From contig NZ_QVEX01000001.1 of assembly GCF_003434055.1 (NCBI RefSeq), positions 248,001 through 312,000 of the forward strand: a DNA stretch of 64,000 bases, given 5' to 3'. This DNA is from Enterocloster aldenensis (GTDB lineage Bacteria; Bacillota; Clostridia; Lachnospirales; Lachnospiraceae). Shown piece by piece: positions 1 through 9,206 of this stretch (its first letter is position 1; the number at the start of each line of letters is the position of its first letter). A program made the translations under genes and the position numbers. Under the pieces are notes generated by a model. The model saw only the letters and a program-made list of their open reading frames with translations, did no database searches and was not told where the DNA came from.

Positions 1-863
1 TCCCTTCCCTTGGCTTCCCCATAGGCCAGAAAGGAAGCAATCGCGCCTCCGGTCCCGGGCAATATACCTATAAATGTCCCAATTGCGGAAGATTTCAGTA
101 AAACGCCCTTATATTTTTTCCAGGTTTCCTTCCAGATGTCCGGGAACCTTACCTGTTTAAGCTGCAGGGCAGTCTGATTCCCACCCGGTTCCTCCAGCCC
201 GGTTCCCTGTTTAATCATTTCTGCAATGGCAAACAGACCAATGATTGCAGGTATCAGGTTGATACCGCCCCTGAGGGCCCTGGCCCCAAAAGTAAAACGC
301 ATGGCGCCTGTGTTCCCGTCAATCCCTATCATGGCAAGGAACAGGCCGGCAAGCGCTGCCAGCAGTCCCTTCGGAACATTTTTCCCGGTAAGGCTACCTA
401 CAATGGTCAGGCCGCATATGGCTAAAAGCATCATCTCCGGAGGCCCGAACATAACCGAGATGCTTGACAGTACAGGCGCGAAAAACAGCAGGACCACCAA
501 TCCTATGATACTGCCTATCCCGCTGGCGATAACGGAAAAATATAAGGCGCTTTTCCCTTCCCCTTTCCTGGTCATCTGGTATCCCTCCAAAGCAGTACAG
601 GATGCCTCTGCTGTTCCCGGACAATTAATCAGGATTCCCGATATGGATCCGCCATAGGACGAGCCAAGATAAATCCCGCCCAGAAATAATAGCCCCTGTT
701 CCGGTCTCATGGCATAGGTAAATGGCAGCATGACCGCTATCCCAATCCCCCCATTCATACCGGGTATGGCTCCCAGTACCACACCTGCAGCAGTGCCCAG
801 GAAACACACCACCAGTGTCTGAATACTGAACAAATTAACCAGTACCTGTGTCATCAGCTCCAT
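1..863 (-). CDS. tctA: Tripartite tricarboxylate transporter permease TctA, partial (3' end beyond window)
   Basis: This is the large membrane subunit of a TTT-family carrier, which moves a carboxylate captured by the TctC binding protein. The reading frame opens with MELMTQVLVNLFS and shows TctA hallmarks: GAIPGMNGGIG near residue 35, the glycine-rich YLGSSYGGSISGILINCPGT near residue 65, and a second copy-like motif GILPGTGGAIASFLAYGEAKG near residue 270. That duplicated PG(M/T)xGG signature is typical of the family, whose members are about 500 residues long. About 287 residues are inside the window and the C-terminus lies off the left edge. The start at 863 has GAGAGGGG upstream and sits 21 bases after the tctC stop, so the two are co-transcribed. 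Substrate cannot be read from the sequence. Confidence 0.93.
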   Translation of the reverse strand, partial: MELMTQVLVNLFSIQTLVVCFLGTAAGVVLGAIPGMNGGIGIAVMLPFTYAMRPEQGLLFLGGIYLGSSYGGSISGILINCPGTAEASCTALEGYQMTRKGEGKSALYFSVIASGIGSIIGLVVLLFFAPVLSSISVMFGPPEMMLLAICGLTIVGSLTGKNVPKGLLAALAGLFLAMIGIDGNTGAMRFTFGARALRGGINLIPAIIGLFAIAEMIKQGTGLEEPGGNQTALQLKQVRFPDIWKETWKKYKGVLLKSSAIGTFIGILPGTGGAIASFLAYGEAKGR

Positions 864-884
864 TTGCCGCACCCCTCTCCGGTT

Positions 885-1946
885 TTATTTTGTCAACATG
901 GCCTTTCTCATAGCAAAATCTTCTTTTAAAAATGCATCCAGCTCCGGTCCTGTCAGCAGCGCGGGTTCCTCATCAATACCAGAAACACTGTCCCTGATTT
1001 CCCCATCATATCCCTGCTTTAAATTTTCTACCAGGACATCCACCACTGAATCGGGAAGGCCCTTTGGTCCCACCAGCATCCTGATTGCCGGGTTGGCAAT
1101 CCCATATCCCTGCTCCGCAAAAGTGGGGACATCCGGAAATGTTCCAAGACGCTCCGACAGCATGATGCCCAATACGTTCAGATCCTGTTCCTGGGCCTGT
1201 GAGATAAACTTGGCGCTCAGGATCCCGGCTTCAATATGCCCGCCCAGCAAATCAGCCAGGACCTTGTTGCCGCCTTCATACACAACACCCGTGGTGACAA
1301 TCCCCATTTTTTCATTCATCAGGTCCAGCGACAGGTTCTGTATCGCAGACGGTAACGCAACGGTCATCTCTCCGGGCTTTTCCTTGGCCTTTTGGATAAA
1401 ATCCTCCAGTCCGTTCATATCCGTGCCCTTTTTCAAGACCAGGATATCCCCTGTTGTATTCAGTCCTGCGATATAAGTGAAATCCTCTGTGGTAAAATCA
1501 CATTCACCTGCCCCATATACGAAATTAGCCACATCCGTATTAGAGAATACCCCCAGTGTATAGCCGTCGGCATCTGCATCCGCAATATCCCCCATACCGA
1601 CCAGGCCGCTTGCACTGCCATTATTAATAATCACAATGGCCTTTCCCAATGTTTTTTCAAGCGGTGTACAGACAGCCCTTGCCATGGCATCTGTCCCGCC
1701 CCCGGCCGCTGCCGTGACAATGCATTGAATCTCTTTCTCAGGATATGCAGCGGATGCCGCTGTCTTATCCTCTGGTTTATCACCTGCCTTATCGCCTGAT
1801 TCCGGCCCCTTAATTGTCTCGGCCGCTGCCTTCACCGAAGTCTCCTTGGTTCCGTCCCCGCTCTTTGTACATCCGCACAAGACCGCTGCTGCCATTAACG
1901 CTGCACATACTGATACCCATAATTTTTTTGTTCCTCTTCTCCTCAT
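885..1946 (-). CDS. tctC: TctC-type (Bug family) solute-binding lipoprotein
   Basis: This is the extracytoplasmic binding protein of the TTT transporter, about 353 residues from the chosen start. A lipoprotein signal is clear: MRRRGTKK, a hydrophobic stretch and lipobox VLCGC with the acylated Cys near residue 26. A low-complexity Lys/Glu/Ala/Asp tether follows. The mature part opens with YPEKEIQCIVTAAAGGGTDAMAR, the characteristic Bug-family first strand and loop that holds the carboxylate, and later shows the GVFSNTDVANF and DVPTFAEQGYGI motifs. A longer frame could start ten codons upstream, but GGAAGGAA sits just before the 1946 ATG. The gene lies between tctB and tctA, as is common in this family. 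Confidence 0.92.
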   Translation of the reverse strand: MRRRGTKKLWVSVCAALMAAAVLCGCTKSGDGTKETSVKAAAETIKGPESGDKAGDKPEDKTAASAAYPEKEIQCIVTAAAGGGTDAMARAVCTPLEKTLGKAIVIINNGSASGLVGMGDIADADADGYTLGVFSNTDVANFVYGAGECDFTTEDFTYIAGLNTTGDILVLKKGTDMNGLEDFIQKAKEKPGEMTVALPSAIQNLSLDLMNEKMGIVTTGVVYEGGNKVLADLLGGHIEAGILSAKFISQAQEQDLNVLGIMLSERLGTFPDVPTFAEQGYGIANPAIRMLVGPKGLPDSVVDVLVENLKQGYDGEIRDSVSGIDEEPALLTGPELDAFLKEDFAMRKAMLTK

Positions 1947-2036
1947 AAGATTCCTTCCTTTCTTCTGCCGGGGCATGTTTCAATACTGCCAGATACCAGG
2001 GCGTGTTTGAACATTCATTCCCGCCGTCTGCACGCC

Positions 2037-2477
2037 TTAAAATAGGATGCCTGACGGTGTGACGATTTTAAGCCCTAATGTAAATACTGCAAAAGCGCCC
2101 GCTGTTACCAACAACGAATATCCCAGGACGCCAGCCAGCGCTTTTCCTGTTTTCACCGGAGTTATCAGCCATGAGATACCTGCAATTACTAAGAATGCCG
2201 CAAAGTAAAAACCCAGAATCCCTGCCATTAGCGGATTAATAAACAGGAAAAGGACCATCACAATCTCCTTCCATGAAATCCGTGGTGACTTTTCATCCGG
2301 GGCGCCTCTGACCGCGATGCCCATTAGTAATAATCCTATCAGGATTATCATCACAAACACAGCCATGGGATACATTCCTCTGGACAGCCCAGTCATCCCT
2401 GCCATGCAAAATCCAAAACAGCTGGCCAGGATACCGGATATAAAGCTTGTTTTAAGAAAAATTTTCTCTTTTTTCAA
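2037..2477 (-). CDS. tctB: TctB-type small membrane subunit of TTT transporter
   Basis: This 146-residue protein has four hydrophobic segments (starting near residues 10, 35, 70 and 112), as expected for the poorly conserved small TctB subunit. Its identity rests on size, topology and its position first in the operon before tctC and tctA. The start is unusual. The only well-placed codon is TTG at 2477, preceded by a strong GGGAGGGG six bases upstream. The next in-frame ATG lies inside the first membrane segment. A run resembling the upstream operator repeats (GAAAAATTTTCTCTTTT, about 2456) overlaps codons 3-8. Confidence 0.85.
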   Translation of the reverse strand: MKKEKIFLKTSFISGILASCFGFCMAGMTGLSRGMYPMAVFVMIILIGLLLMGIAVRGAPDEKSPRISWKEIVMVLFLFINPLMAGILGFYFAAFLVIAGISWLITPVKTGKALAGVLGYSLLVTAGAFAVFTLGLKIVTPSGILF

Positions 2478-2550
2478 AGTACGCCCCTCCCTCTTTCCCT
2501 TATTTTCTTAGTGATATTGTCATAATAGCATATTCTTTCTTTAAAATCAA

Positions 2551-2608
2551 GAAATATTTTCTCTTTTTCCATGATTTATTTTATATAATCAGGAAATATT
2601 TTCTCTTT
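2551..2608. promoter_or_regulatory. Two 16-bp direct repeats, candidate operators of the adjacent LacI regulator
   Basis: GAAATATTTTCTCTTT occurs identically at 2551-2566 and 2593-2608, start to start 42 bases, close to four helical turns. Each copy contains the dyad AAATATTT. They lie in the A/T-rich gap between the divergent tctB and LacI-type genes, the usual place for a repressor that controls both. A third weaker copy overlaps the tctB start. The gap is low in complexity, so part of the likeness may be chance; the exact 16-base match argues against that. Confidence 0.55.
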
Positions 2609-2633
2609 ATTTTTTCTTTTTTTCTCTTTTTCC

Positions 2634-2662
2634 TTGTGTTCTCTGTAAAAAAGTGGTATAAT
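2634..2662 (+). promoter_or_regulatory. Promoter of LacI-type regulator gene
   Basis: A perfect -10 TATAAT (2657-2662) is preceded at exactly 17 bases by TTGTGT (2634-2639), a partial -35. Because this promoter lies inside the longest possible reading frame, translation must start further down, at 2675 or 2690. Confidence 0.6.
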
Positions 2663-2689
2663 ACAGGAAAATCAATGGGAGAAACAGTT

Positions 2690-3727
2690 ATGGAGAAAAA
2701 AATCACCTTACAGGATATTGCAAATACAGCCAATGTGACAGTTGCAACTGTCCACAAAGCACTTCACAACAAAAAAGGAGTCAGTCCTGAGAAGCGTGAG
2801 GAAATCCTGGCGCTGGCCAATTCCATGAACTACTATACCGAATCGTCTTCTGCCCAAAAGACATACAAAATTGCCGCTGTATTTCCCGGCCCGACCAATG
2901 ATAACCGGTATTTTTACCAGTATATCTGGAAAGGAATCCATGCGCGGGCAAAGGAACTGGCCCCCTGCCACGTAGAAATCCTGGACATGACCTTTGACGG
3001 AGGCCAGGAACAGCAGCTTCAGATATTGAACCATATCTGGAGCACCCGCCGTCAGGAGCTTTCCGGATTGCTTACCGTGGTCTGGAACGAAACTGATTCA
3101 TTGGAGATACTGAACCGTTTTACAGACGAGGGAATTAAAGTCTTTACCATTTCCGCAGATGCCCCCTTCAGCCAGCGCACCGCCTGCATCATGGCCAACC
3201 CTTACCGTTCCGGCCGTCTGGCCGCTGAGTATCTGGGCTCCGTCCTCAAACAGCCGTGCCGCGTTGTTATTATCGGTACAAAGCGTGACACCAACAACCA
3301 TGCCCAGGTAGTGCGGGGATTTTTTGATCAGATGACGGAAAGCAATCCTCTGATAGAAATCATTGAACTGTATGAAAATGTTTATTATCCGGATAAACTC
3401 TTTGATACACTCAGTGAATTCCTTCATACAATTGACAATATTTTAGGAATCTATGCAAACAATGCAAGGACCACTGCACGTGTATGCACCATGGTAAAAG
3501 ACATTGGGTATCAGGACAAGGTGACGATTATAGGGAGCGAACTTTTTGACGAATCCAAAGAAGCATTAAAACAGGGAATCCTGAATGCCATTATTGACCA
3601 AAACGGTTATGAACAGGGATACAAAGGCTTATCGATTGCATTTGACAACATCGTGCTTGGGAATGATGTACCGACAAAACATGAAATCAACACCTCTTTG
3701 ATTTTGAAGAACAATCTTCCTCTGTAA
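2690..3727 (+). CDS. LacI-family transcriptional regulator
   Basis: The protein is a DNA-binding regulator of about 345 residues. The N-terminal helix-turn-helix reads ITLQDIANTANVTVATVHKAL and is followed by VSPEKREEILALANSMNY, the LacI hinge region. Note TVATVHKAL where most members have TVSRAL, as seen in some LacI members of clostridia. A periplasmic-binding-protein sensor domain follows (YKIAAVFPGPTNDNRYFYQYIWKGI onward), of the sugar-binding type that can also take other small ligands. The chosen ATG at 2690 has GGGAG eight bases upstream; an ATG at 2675 with AGGA is a fair alternative. It is divergent from the tct operon, which it most likely controls in response to the transported carboxylate. 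Confidence 0.9.
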   Translation: MEKKITLQDIANTANVTVATVHKALHNKKGVSPEKREEILALANSMNYYTESSSAQKTYKIAAVFPGPTNDNRYFYQYIWKGIHARAKELAPCHVEILDMTFDGGQEQQLQILNHIWSTRRQELSGLLTVVWNETDSLEILNRFTDEGIKVFTISADAPFSQRTACIMANPYRSGRLAAEYLGSVLKQPCRVVIIGTKRDTNNHAQVVRGFFDQMTESNPLIEIIELYENVYYPDKLFDTLSEFLHTIDNILGIYANNARTTARVCTMVKDIGYQDKVTIIGSELFDESKEALKQGILNAIIDQNGYEQGYKGLSIAFDNIVLGNDVPTKHEINTSLILKNNLPL

Positions 3728-3733
3728 ATGCAA

Positions 3734-3778
3734 AAACCGTACCATCTGACTTTTCTTATCGGTCAGATGGTACGGTTT
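3734..3778. terminator. Bidirectional intrinsic terminator between LacI-type gene and uvrA
   Basis: A perfect 17-bp stem (3734-3750 with 3762-3778) closes an 11-base loop; the arms begin with AAA and end in TTT, giving a T-run on either strand. It lies between two convergent genes. Confidence 0.85.
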
Positions 3779-3789
3779 CATTCTGTCTG

Positions 3790-6645
3790 TCATTCCATGT
3801 CCATGGCGCCCTGTTCATTGGATTCCAGATACTTATTAATATAAACCCCAGTATAAGAAACAGGATTCCCGGCCACATCCTCCGGCGTTCCCTTGGCAAT
3901 CACGGTACCGCCCTTGTCCCCGCCTTCGGGTCCGATGTCAATGATGTAATCCGCCGTCTTAATCACATCCAGATTATGCTCAATGACCACCACCGTATTG
4001 CCGCCGTCAGACAGCCTGCGGAGGATATCAATCAGCTTGTGCACATCCGCAAAATGCAGTCCCGTGGTAGGCTCATCCAGGATATAGATGGTCTTGCCCG
4101 TGCCGCGCTTGGACAGTTCGGTTGCCAGCTTGATACGCTGGGCCTCACCGCCTGACAATTCGGTGGAAGGCTGGCCCAGCCTGATGTAACCCAGGCCCAC
4201 ATCATACAGGGTCTGTATCTTCCTGGTGACAGAAGGAACATTCTCAAAGAACGTAAGCGCCTCCTCCACCGTCATGTCCAGCACGTCATAAATGCTCTTG
4301 CCCTTGTACTTCACATCCAATGTCTCACGGTTATACCGTTTGCCGCCGCAGACCTCACATGGCACATATACGTCCGGAAGGAAATGCATCTCAATCTTAA
4401 TGATACCGTCGCCGCTGCAGGTCTCGCACCGTCCGCCCTTGACGTTAAAGCTGAACCGTCCCTTGGTATATCCCTTTGCCTTTGCATCCACCGTGGACGC
4501 AAACAGATCGCGGATCAAATCAAACACACCTGTGTAAGTGGCGGGATTAGACCTTGGCGTACGGCCGATGGGGGACTGGTCAATGGCAATGATCTTATCC
4601 AGCTGCTCCGTGCCGTCTATTCCCTTGTGCCTGCCCGGAATGGTTCTTGCACGGTTCAGCTTCCTGGCCAGGGCCTTGTACAGGATTTCATTAACCAGTG
4701 AACTCTTGCCTGAACCGGACACGCCAGTGACACAGGTCATGACGCCCAGGGGGAAATCCACATTGATGTTCTTCAGGTTATTCTCAGCAGCTCCCCGGAC
4801 CGTAATCCAGCCCGTGGGCTTCCTGCGCTCAGACGGCACAGGTATCTTAAGCCTGCCGCTTAAATACGCCCCTGTCACGGACTCCTGGTTATCCATAATC
4901 TCCTGGGCAGTACCCATGGCAATCACCTGTCCGCCATGTTCGCCTGCCCCGGGACCGATATCCACAATGCAGTCCGCTGCGCGCATGGTATCCTCGTCAT
5001 GTTCCACCACCAGCACGCTGTTGCCCAGATCCCGCAGATGGACCAGGGTCTTTAAAAGCTTGTCATTATCCCTTTGGTGGAGGCCGATGCTGGGCTCGTC
5101 CAGGATATAGGCAACGCCCACCAGGCCCGAACCGATCTGGGTCGCCAGGCGGATCCGCTGTGCTTCTCCTCCTGACAGGGTTCCGGTTGCCCTGGAAAGG
5201 GACAGATAATCCAGCCCCACATCAATAAGGAAGCAGATCCTGGCCCGTATCTCCTTGAGGATGGACGCCCCAATGGCCAGCTGCATATGGGTAAGCTTCA
5301 GTCCATCCAGGAAATCCTTGAACTTCACAATGGACATATTGGTGGCCTGGTAGATATTCATGTCCCCCACCGTAACTGCCAGGGACTCCTTCTTAAGCCT
5401 CTGCCCTTTACACGCGGGACAGGGGGTAATCCGCATATAGGTTTCGTACTCTGCCTTGGATGCCTCGGAAAATGTCTCCTTATAGCGCCGGTTCACGTTC
5501 TCAACCAGCCCCTCAAAGGCCACGTCGTACACACCCTCGCCCCTCTGGCTCTTATAGCGTACCTTGACTTCCTTTCCGCCCGTTCCGTACAGGATCACGT
5601 CCTGGATTTCCCTAGGGTAGTCCTTAAAGGGCGTGTCCAGGCGGAACTTGTATTCCTTGGAAAGCGCCTCAAGGATTGCCCTTGTAAAACTTCCCTTGTC
5701 CGTACAGGACTGCCATCCCATCACCACAATGGCGCCGTCGTCAATGGAAATGGACTTGTCAGGAATCATCAGGTCCTCGTCAAACTCCATCTTATACCCA
5801 AGTCCGAAACACTCCGGACATGCGCCAAAGGGGTTGTTAAAGGAAAAGCTTCTGGGCTCCACCTCGTCCACGCTGATGCCGCAGTCCGGGCAGGAAAAGC
5901 TCTGGCTGAAGTTCACCGGCTCCCCATCCGCCACATCCACGGTCATGAGCCCGCCGCTGAGCGCCATCACTGTCTCAATGGAATCCGTAAGACGCTTTTC
6001 AATGCCTTCCTTCACAATCAGACGGTCCACCACCACTTCTATGTTATGCTTGATATTCTTATCCAGCCTGATATCTTCCGAAAGTTCATAAAGGTTCCCG
6101 TCAATGCGGACCCTTACATAACCGCTCTTGCGCGCCTGGTCCAGAACCTTCACATGCTCTCCCTTGCGCCCCCTGACAACAGGAGCCAGAAGCTGGATCT
6201 TGGTCCGCTCAGGCATCTGCATGATATGGTCCACCATCTGGTCAATGGACTGCTTGTGTATCTCCTTGCCGCACTTGGGACAGTGCGGGATTCCCACCCT
6301 GGCATACAGAAGCCTCATATAATCATAAATCTCAGTCACGGTGCCCACCGTGGAACGGGGGTTCCGGTTCGTGGACTTCTGGTCTATGGAAATGGCCGGC
6401 GACAGCCCTTCTATGCTCTCCACATCCGGCTTCTCCATCTGTCCCAGGAACTGGCGGGCATAGGAGGACAGGGACTCCATATAACGCCTCTGCCCTTCCG
6501 CATAGATGGTGTCAAAAGCCAGTGATGATTTGCCGGATCCGGACAGCCCGGTCAGTACCACCAGCTCATTTCTCGGTATATCCACGGATATATTCTTCAG
6601 ATTATGCTCATTGGCCCCGCGGATTTTAATGTACTGCTTTGCCAT
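3790..6645 (-). CDS. uvrA: UvrABC system protein A (excinuclease ABC subunit A)
   Basis: This is the damage-recognition ATPase of nucleotide excision repair, full length at 951 residues. It starts [19 protein letters not shown]. The two ABC modules show Walker [11 protein letters not shown] (about residue 33) and [10 protein letters not shown] (about 645), signatures [12 protein letters not shown] and [12 protein letters not shown], and Walker B LDEPS and LDEPT. Zinc modules appear as [13 protein letters not shown]...CPEC and CETCSGDG...CEVCGG. The ribosome site is AAGGAG. Unlike many bacteria, uvrB is not adjacent in this window. The gene has its own promoter, overlapped by a LexA box, within the end of the upstream peptidase gene. 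Confidence 0.98.
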   Translation of the reverse strand: MAKQYIKIRGANEHNLKNISVDIPRNELVVLTGLSGSGKSSLAFDTIYAEGQRRYMESLSSYARQFLGQMEKPDVESIEGLSPAISIDQKSTNRNPRSTVGTVTEIYDYMRLLYARVGIPHCPKCGKEIHKQSIDQMVDHIMQMPERTKIQLLAPVVRGRKGEHVKVLDQARKSGYVRVRIDGNLYELSEDIRLDKNIKHNIEVVVDRLIVKEGIEKRLTDSIETVMALSGGLMTVDVADGEPVNFSQSFSCPDCGISVDEVEPRSFSFNNPFGACPECFGLGYKMEFDEDLMIPDKSISIDDGAIVVMGWQSCTDKGSFTRAILEALSKEYKFRLDTPFKDYPREIQDVILYGTGGKEVKVRYKSQRGEGVYDVAFEGLVENVNRRYKETFSEASKAEYETYMRITPCPACKGQRLKKESLAVTVGDMNIYQATNMSIVKFKDFLDGLKLTHMQLAIGASILKEIRARICFLIDVGLDYLSLSRATGTLSGGEAQRIRLATQIGSGLVGVAYILDEPSIGLHQRDNDKLLKTLVHLRDLGNSVLVVEHDEDTMRAADCIVDIGPGAGEHGGQVIAMGTAQEIMDNQESVTGAYLSGRLKIPVPSERRKPTGWITVRGAAENNLKNINVDFPLGVMTCVTGVSGSGKSSLVNEILYKALARKLNRARTIPGRHKGIDGTEQLDKIIAIDQSPIGRTPRSNPATYTGVFDLIRDLFASTVDAKAKGYTKGRFSFNVKGGRCETCSGDGIIKIEMHFLPDVYVPCEVCGGKRYNRETLDVKYKGKSIYDVLDMTVEEALTFFENVPSVTRKIQTLYDVGLGYIRLGQPSTELSGGEAQRIKLATELSKRGTGKTIYILDEPTTGLHFADVHKLIDILRRLSDGGNTVVVIEHNLDVIKTADYIIDIGPEGGDKGGTVIAKGTPEDVAGNPVSYTGVYINKYLESNEQGAMDME

Positions 6646-6708
6646 TCAAAATGCTCCTTGTCTCTTATCAGTAATCTTTACTTATAACCCTTCAAAGTGT
6701 ATGGCGTA

Positions 6709-6737
6709 AGTATATCACATTCCACCGTCATTTGCAA
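6709..6737 (-). promoter_or_regulatory. uvrA promoter
   Basis: On the minus strand -35 TTGCAA (6737-6732), a 17-base spacer and -10 TATACT (6714-6709) precede uvrA. The -35 and the spacer lie inside the last codons and stop of the upstream M20 peptidase gene. Confidence 0.72.
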
Positions 6738-8406
6738 ACACTTGTTCGATAAAATGCTGTAGGATTGCTGGAACTTCTTCCAGCAGGCTCCTTGCATTGA
6801 CACGCTCTGACATCTGGTGCGCATCCCTGCCAACGGGGCCGAACAGAAGGGCCGGTACCTGGAAAACGGACATGGCGTCCAGGTTCATTCCATACACCTT
6901 CCCCCACAGAGGGGCATTGGCCGCATAAGCCTTAAGCTCCTCCATATCCGGCCCCGCACAATAGCTTAAGTCCGAGATACCGCAGCAGTAATTGCGCTTT
7001 CCCAGCCGGATGCCGCAGGTCTCCCCCGCTGCCTTTTGAAGCATTCCATAGAAGGCGCTCCCCTGCCCTGTCCTGCCTGGCAGGCGGTCACTGTGAAATG
7101 CAGGATAATACGGCGGGGCAAATGCAATCACCATGACAGGCGCCGTAATCCCGGAATAGGTCAGGGCTGCATCCATGATCTCCAGGGTCGCCCTGGGATA
7201 GTTCCACCGGCCCAGGCGGATGCGTTCCCCTGCATCCTCATACAGCGCCCTGAACCATGTTCCCGCTTCCTCCCCGTGCCGCTCATGGCACAGCCTTACC
7301 AGTTCCCCATACTCCATGACACAGCAGGACAGATCCACATCCGGCAGCACTGCGCCGGACCGCACCGCTGCCTCCCGGGCCTCCATCCGTTCCATATAAG
7401 AGGAAAATGCCTCCCGCCCAATCTCCTTAAGCCGTCCCATGACAGAATCAGCCGTCTTCCCAAATCCCAGCATGCTCATATAACCTGCTGCCCGGTAGGG
7501 CACCGACACATCATACCCTTCCTTGCGGTCCCTCAGGTTAAACCAGGTGGGCGGCGGACACGGCTCCCCTTCCCATTGTTCTGAAAATTCGGGGGCCAGC
7601 TCCGTGCGCAGGAACATTTCCGCCAGGACCCCTATTGCGTTCAATCCGCGGAAGCAATCCACCACATGTGCCTTCACGCCCTGGACCAGCACCGCAGGCA
7701 TGGTCTTCCCCACGGACCCGATATAGACCTGCTGCCTGCCATCCTCATTAAAACTGGGTTCCAGGTCCACCAGACATCCATACTCCAGCCCAAACCGTCC
7801 CTGCATCCCCGTAAAAAACGGGATGGACCCCCGCATTCCGGCTGAATAAGCCTCCTCATCCGCCACCGCGGCAAACAAAAGACAGCCCGGCAGTTCCGGA
7901 TGTTCCAGCATCAGGCGCCCATACCAGTCCATCAGGGCCATGCCAACCGCAAGTCCCCCCTTCATGTCGTTGACGCCCCGCCCGAACAGCCACTCCCCTG
8001 TCTCAAAATCCGCCCTGGCCTCCTCAGGCAGCATGGACATCAAGGTCTCCAGTTCCTTTCCCTGCGCCAGTTTCCACGCTTCCACATCATACGCATAGGA
8101 CTGGAAGTCCCCATATTCCTCCGTATCCACCACATCATAATGTCCGGTAAGGATAACGGTCCTTGAAGTGCTCCCCTTTACCAGGCCATAAGGGGTCCCC
8201 CGGGAAAGGAAATCCCCCTCCAACCCATACATTCCCGTAAGTTCAGGATGCGCCTGAAAGTAGGGCTGCCGCCCCAGTTCCTCCCTTATGTATTCCCCAG
8301 CCGCCTGTTCCTCCCTGCTGTTGGAAATACTGGGGATTGCAACCAGTTCCTTCATATAACGGTAAATCTCATTTTTCACTTCCATAATCATCCGCCTCAC
8401 TGTCAT
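6715..8406 (-). CDS. M20-family metallopeptidase, RocB-like
   Basis: A dizinc amidohydrolase/peptidase of about 563 residues, longer than the usual 400-470 of M20 enzymes and in the size range of the RocB-like branch linked to arginine use. Metal-site motifs are in order: GHYDVVD near residue 95, GVNDMKGGLAVGMALMDW near 145, and the general-base pair in VADEEAYSAGMRGS near 185. The start ATG overlaps the upstream stop by four bases (ATGA), which suggests translational coupling. A nearer ATG (MEVKNEIYRYMKELV), two or eight codons in, with GAGGCGG is possible. Its substrate is unknown; a peptide, acyl-amino acid or arginine derivative are options. The 3' end carries the uvrA promoter and LexA box. 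Confidence 0.85.
   Translation of the reverse strand: MTVRRMIMEVKNEIYRYMKELVAIPSISNSREEQAAGEYIREELGRQPYFQAHPELTGMYGLEGDFLSRGTPYGLVKGSTSRTVILTGHYDVVDTEEYGDFQSYAYDVEAWKLAQGKELETLMSMLPEEARADFETGEWLFGRGVNDMKGGLAVGMALMDWYGRLMLEHPELPGCLLFAAVADEEAYSAGMRGSIPFFTGMQGRFGLEYGCLVDLEPSFNEDGRQQVYIGSVGKTMPAVLVQGVKAHVVDCFRGLNAIGVLAEMFLRTELAPEFSEQWEGEPCPPPTWFNLRDRKEGYDVSVPYRAAGYMSMLGFGKTADSVMGRLKEIGREAFSSYMERMEAREAAVRSGAVLPDVDLSCCVMEYGELVRLCHERHGEEAGTWFRALYEDAGERIRLGRWNYPRATLEIMDAALTYSGITAPVMVIAFAPPYYPAFHSDRLPGRTGQGSAFYGMLQKAAGETCGIRLGKRNYCCGISDLSYCAGPDMEELKAYAANAPLWGKVYGMNLDAMSVFQVPALLFGPVGRDAHQMSERVNARSLLEEVPAILQHFIEQVFANDGGM
6735..6748 (-). promoter_or_regulatory. LexA (SOS) box overlapping the uvrA -35 element
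   Basis: CGAACAAGTGTTTG on the minus strand matches the Gram-positive LexA consensus CGAAC-RNRY-GTTYG at all 14 positions. It overlaps the -35 of the uvrA promoter, where bound LexA would block RNA polymerase. It is embedded in codons for IEQVFA at the end of the M20 gene. Confidence 0.85.
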
Positions 8407-8876
8407 TTATCCGATGAACATTTTGCAGCATCGATTGCCAGGGCCGCCATAAGCACATACAATGCGTCTTCCGGGTTCCCAATCTCAAGCACATATGTAT
8501 CAGTCAGCTTAAACAGCTGCTTGGACAGCCCCGCTACCCGTCTCCCCATGGCATCCTCTATGTAATAATCCCATTCCAGGATATCCCCGGCAATATGCCA
8601 TCCCCTGACATCCATCTTAAAAGACGGCCTGAAAAATGTAAATTCCTTCCACACCTCGCCCACCAGCTGTTCACCCGCATACAGCCGGAACCTTGGCAGA
8701 AAAGTAAGCACCTCCTGCTTAACAGTACCCAGATGCCCTCCCTGGGCATCATATATCTCCAGCCTGTGCCCCCAGGCCAATTTCCCCTGGACCGTATAAA
8801 CCGTCCTGCCTTCCTCATCAAAAACATCATAACTGTCAAACCACGAAAAAAACCTCTGCCGGAACAATAACTTCAT
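8403..8876 (-). CDS. LURP-one-related (YxjI-like) family protein
   Basis: About 157 residues with the tubby-like beta-barrel pattern of LURP-one/DUF567 proteins: short repeated beta hairpins such as DSYDVFDEEGRTVYTVQGKL, HRLEIYDAQGGHLGTVKQEV, FRLYAGEQLVGEVWKEF and WDYYIEDAMGRRVAGLSKQ, ending in IGNPEDALYVLMAALAID. The family has no established enzymatic role; membrane or phospholipid-related functions have been suggested. The chosen start at 8876 follows GAAAGGGG; a longer frame has no good ribosome site. It is first in an operon with the M20 peptidase, overlapping it by four bases. Confidence 0.82.
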   Translation of the reverse strand: MKLLFRQRFFSWFDSYDVFDEEGRTVYTVQGKLAWGHRLEIYDAQGGHLGTVKQEVLTFLPRFRLYAGEQLVGEVWKEFTFFRPSFKMDVRGWHIAGDILEWDYYIEDAMGRRVAGLSKQLFKLTDTYVLEIGNPEDALYVLMAALAIDAAKCSSDK

Positions 8877-8944
8877 CCCATATCCCCTTTCTCCGGCCCA
8901 TACCCGGCCATAGTCCAAAATCCTTATGGAATCATCCGCTTCTA

Positions 8945-8972
8945 ATCATAACAGCATAATCCCCCTTGTCAA
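8945..8972 (-). promoter_or_regulatory. Promoter of LURP-one/M20 operon
   Basis: -35 TTGACA (8972-8967), 16-base spacer, -10 TATGAT (8950-8945), about 70 bases before the LURP-one start. Confidence 0.72.
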
Positions 8973-9031
8973 GTCATCCCAAAAACTCCCAATCCTTTAC
9001 CTACCACAAACCAACAATCCCACGCCTCTTT

Positions 9032-9170
9032 TTTGAAGCGTCAGCGGACGTCCGCCGTCACTCCACCACCCCTCTTTGAAGCGCCAGCGGACGCCCACCA
9101 CCTGCCGGGTTAAAGACCGGATGGCGCTGCAGCATTCGGCCGCAGCGCCATCCTGATCCTCCAGCGGACG
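9032..9170. repeat. Short GC-rich direct repeats plus hairpin in a non-coding gap
   Basis: The gap 8973-9206 holds no convincing gene. TTTGAAGCGYCAGCGGACG occurs at 9032-9050 and 9075-9093, and its core CAGCGGACG again at 9162-9170. Between copies two and three is a 12-bp perfect stem (9119-9130 with 9142-9153, loop 11). The hairpin lies downstream of the ABC operon on the minus strand but has no long T-run, so terminator activity is uncertain. The repeats may be a dispersed intergenic family. Confidence 0.55.
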
Positions 9171-9206
9171 GAATCCCCGCCCCGTCCGTATCCATCCTGA
9201 CCTACC

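Noticed and set aside
5287..6525. 412-residue open frame on the plus strand inside uvrA
   Set aside because: Antisense shadow of a full-length, motif-complete uvrA; no ribosome site or recognisable domain.
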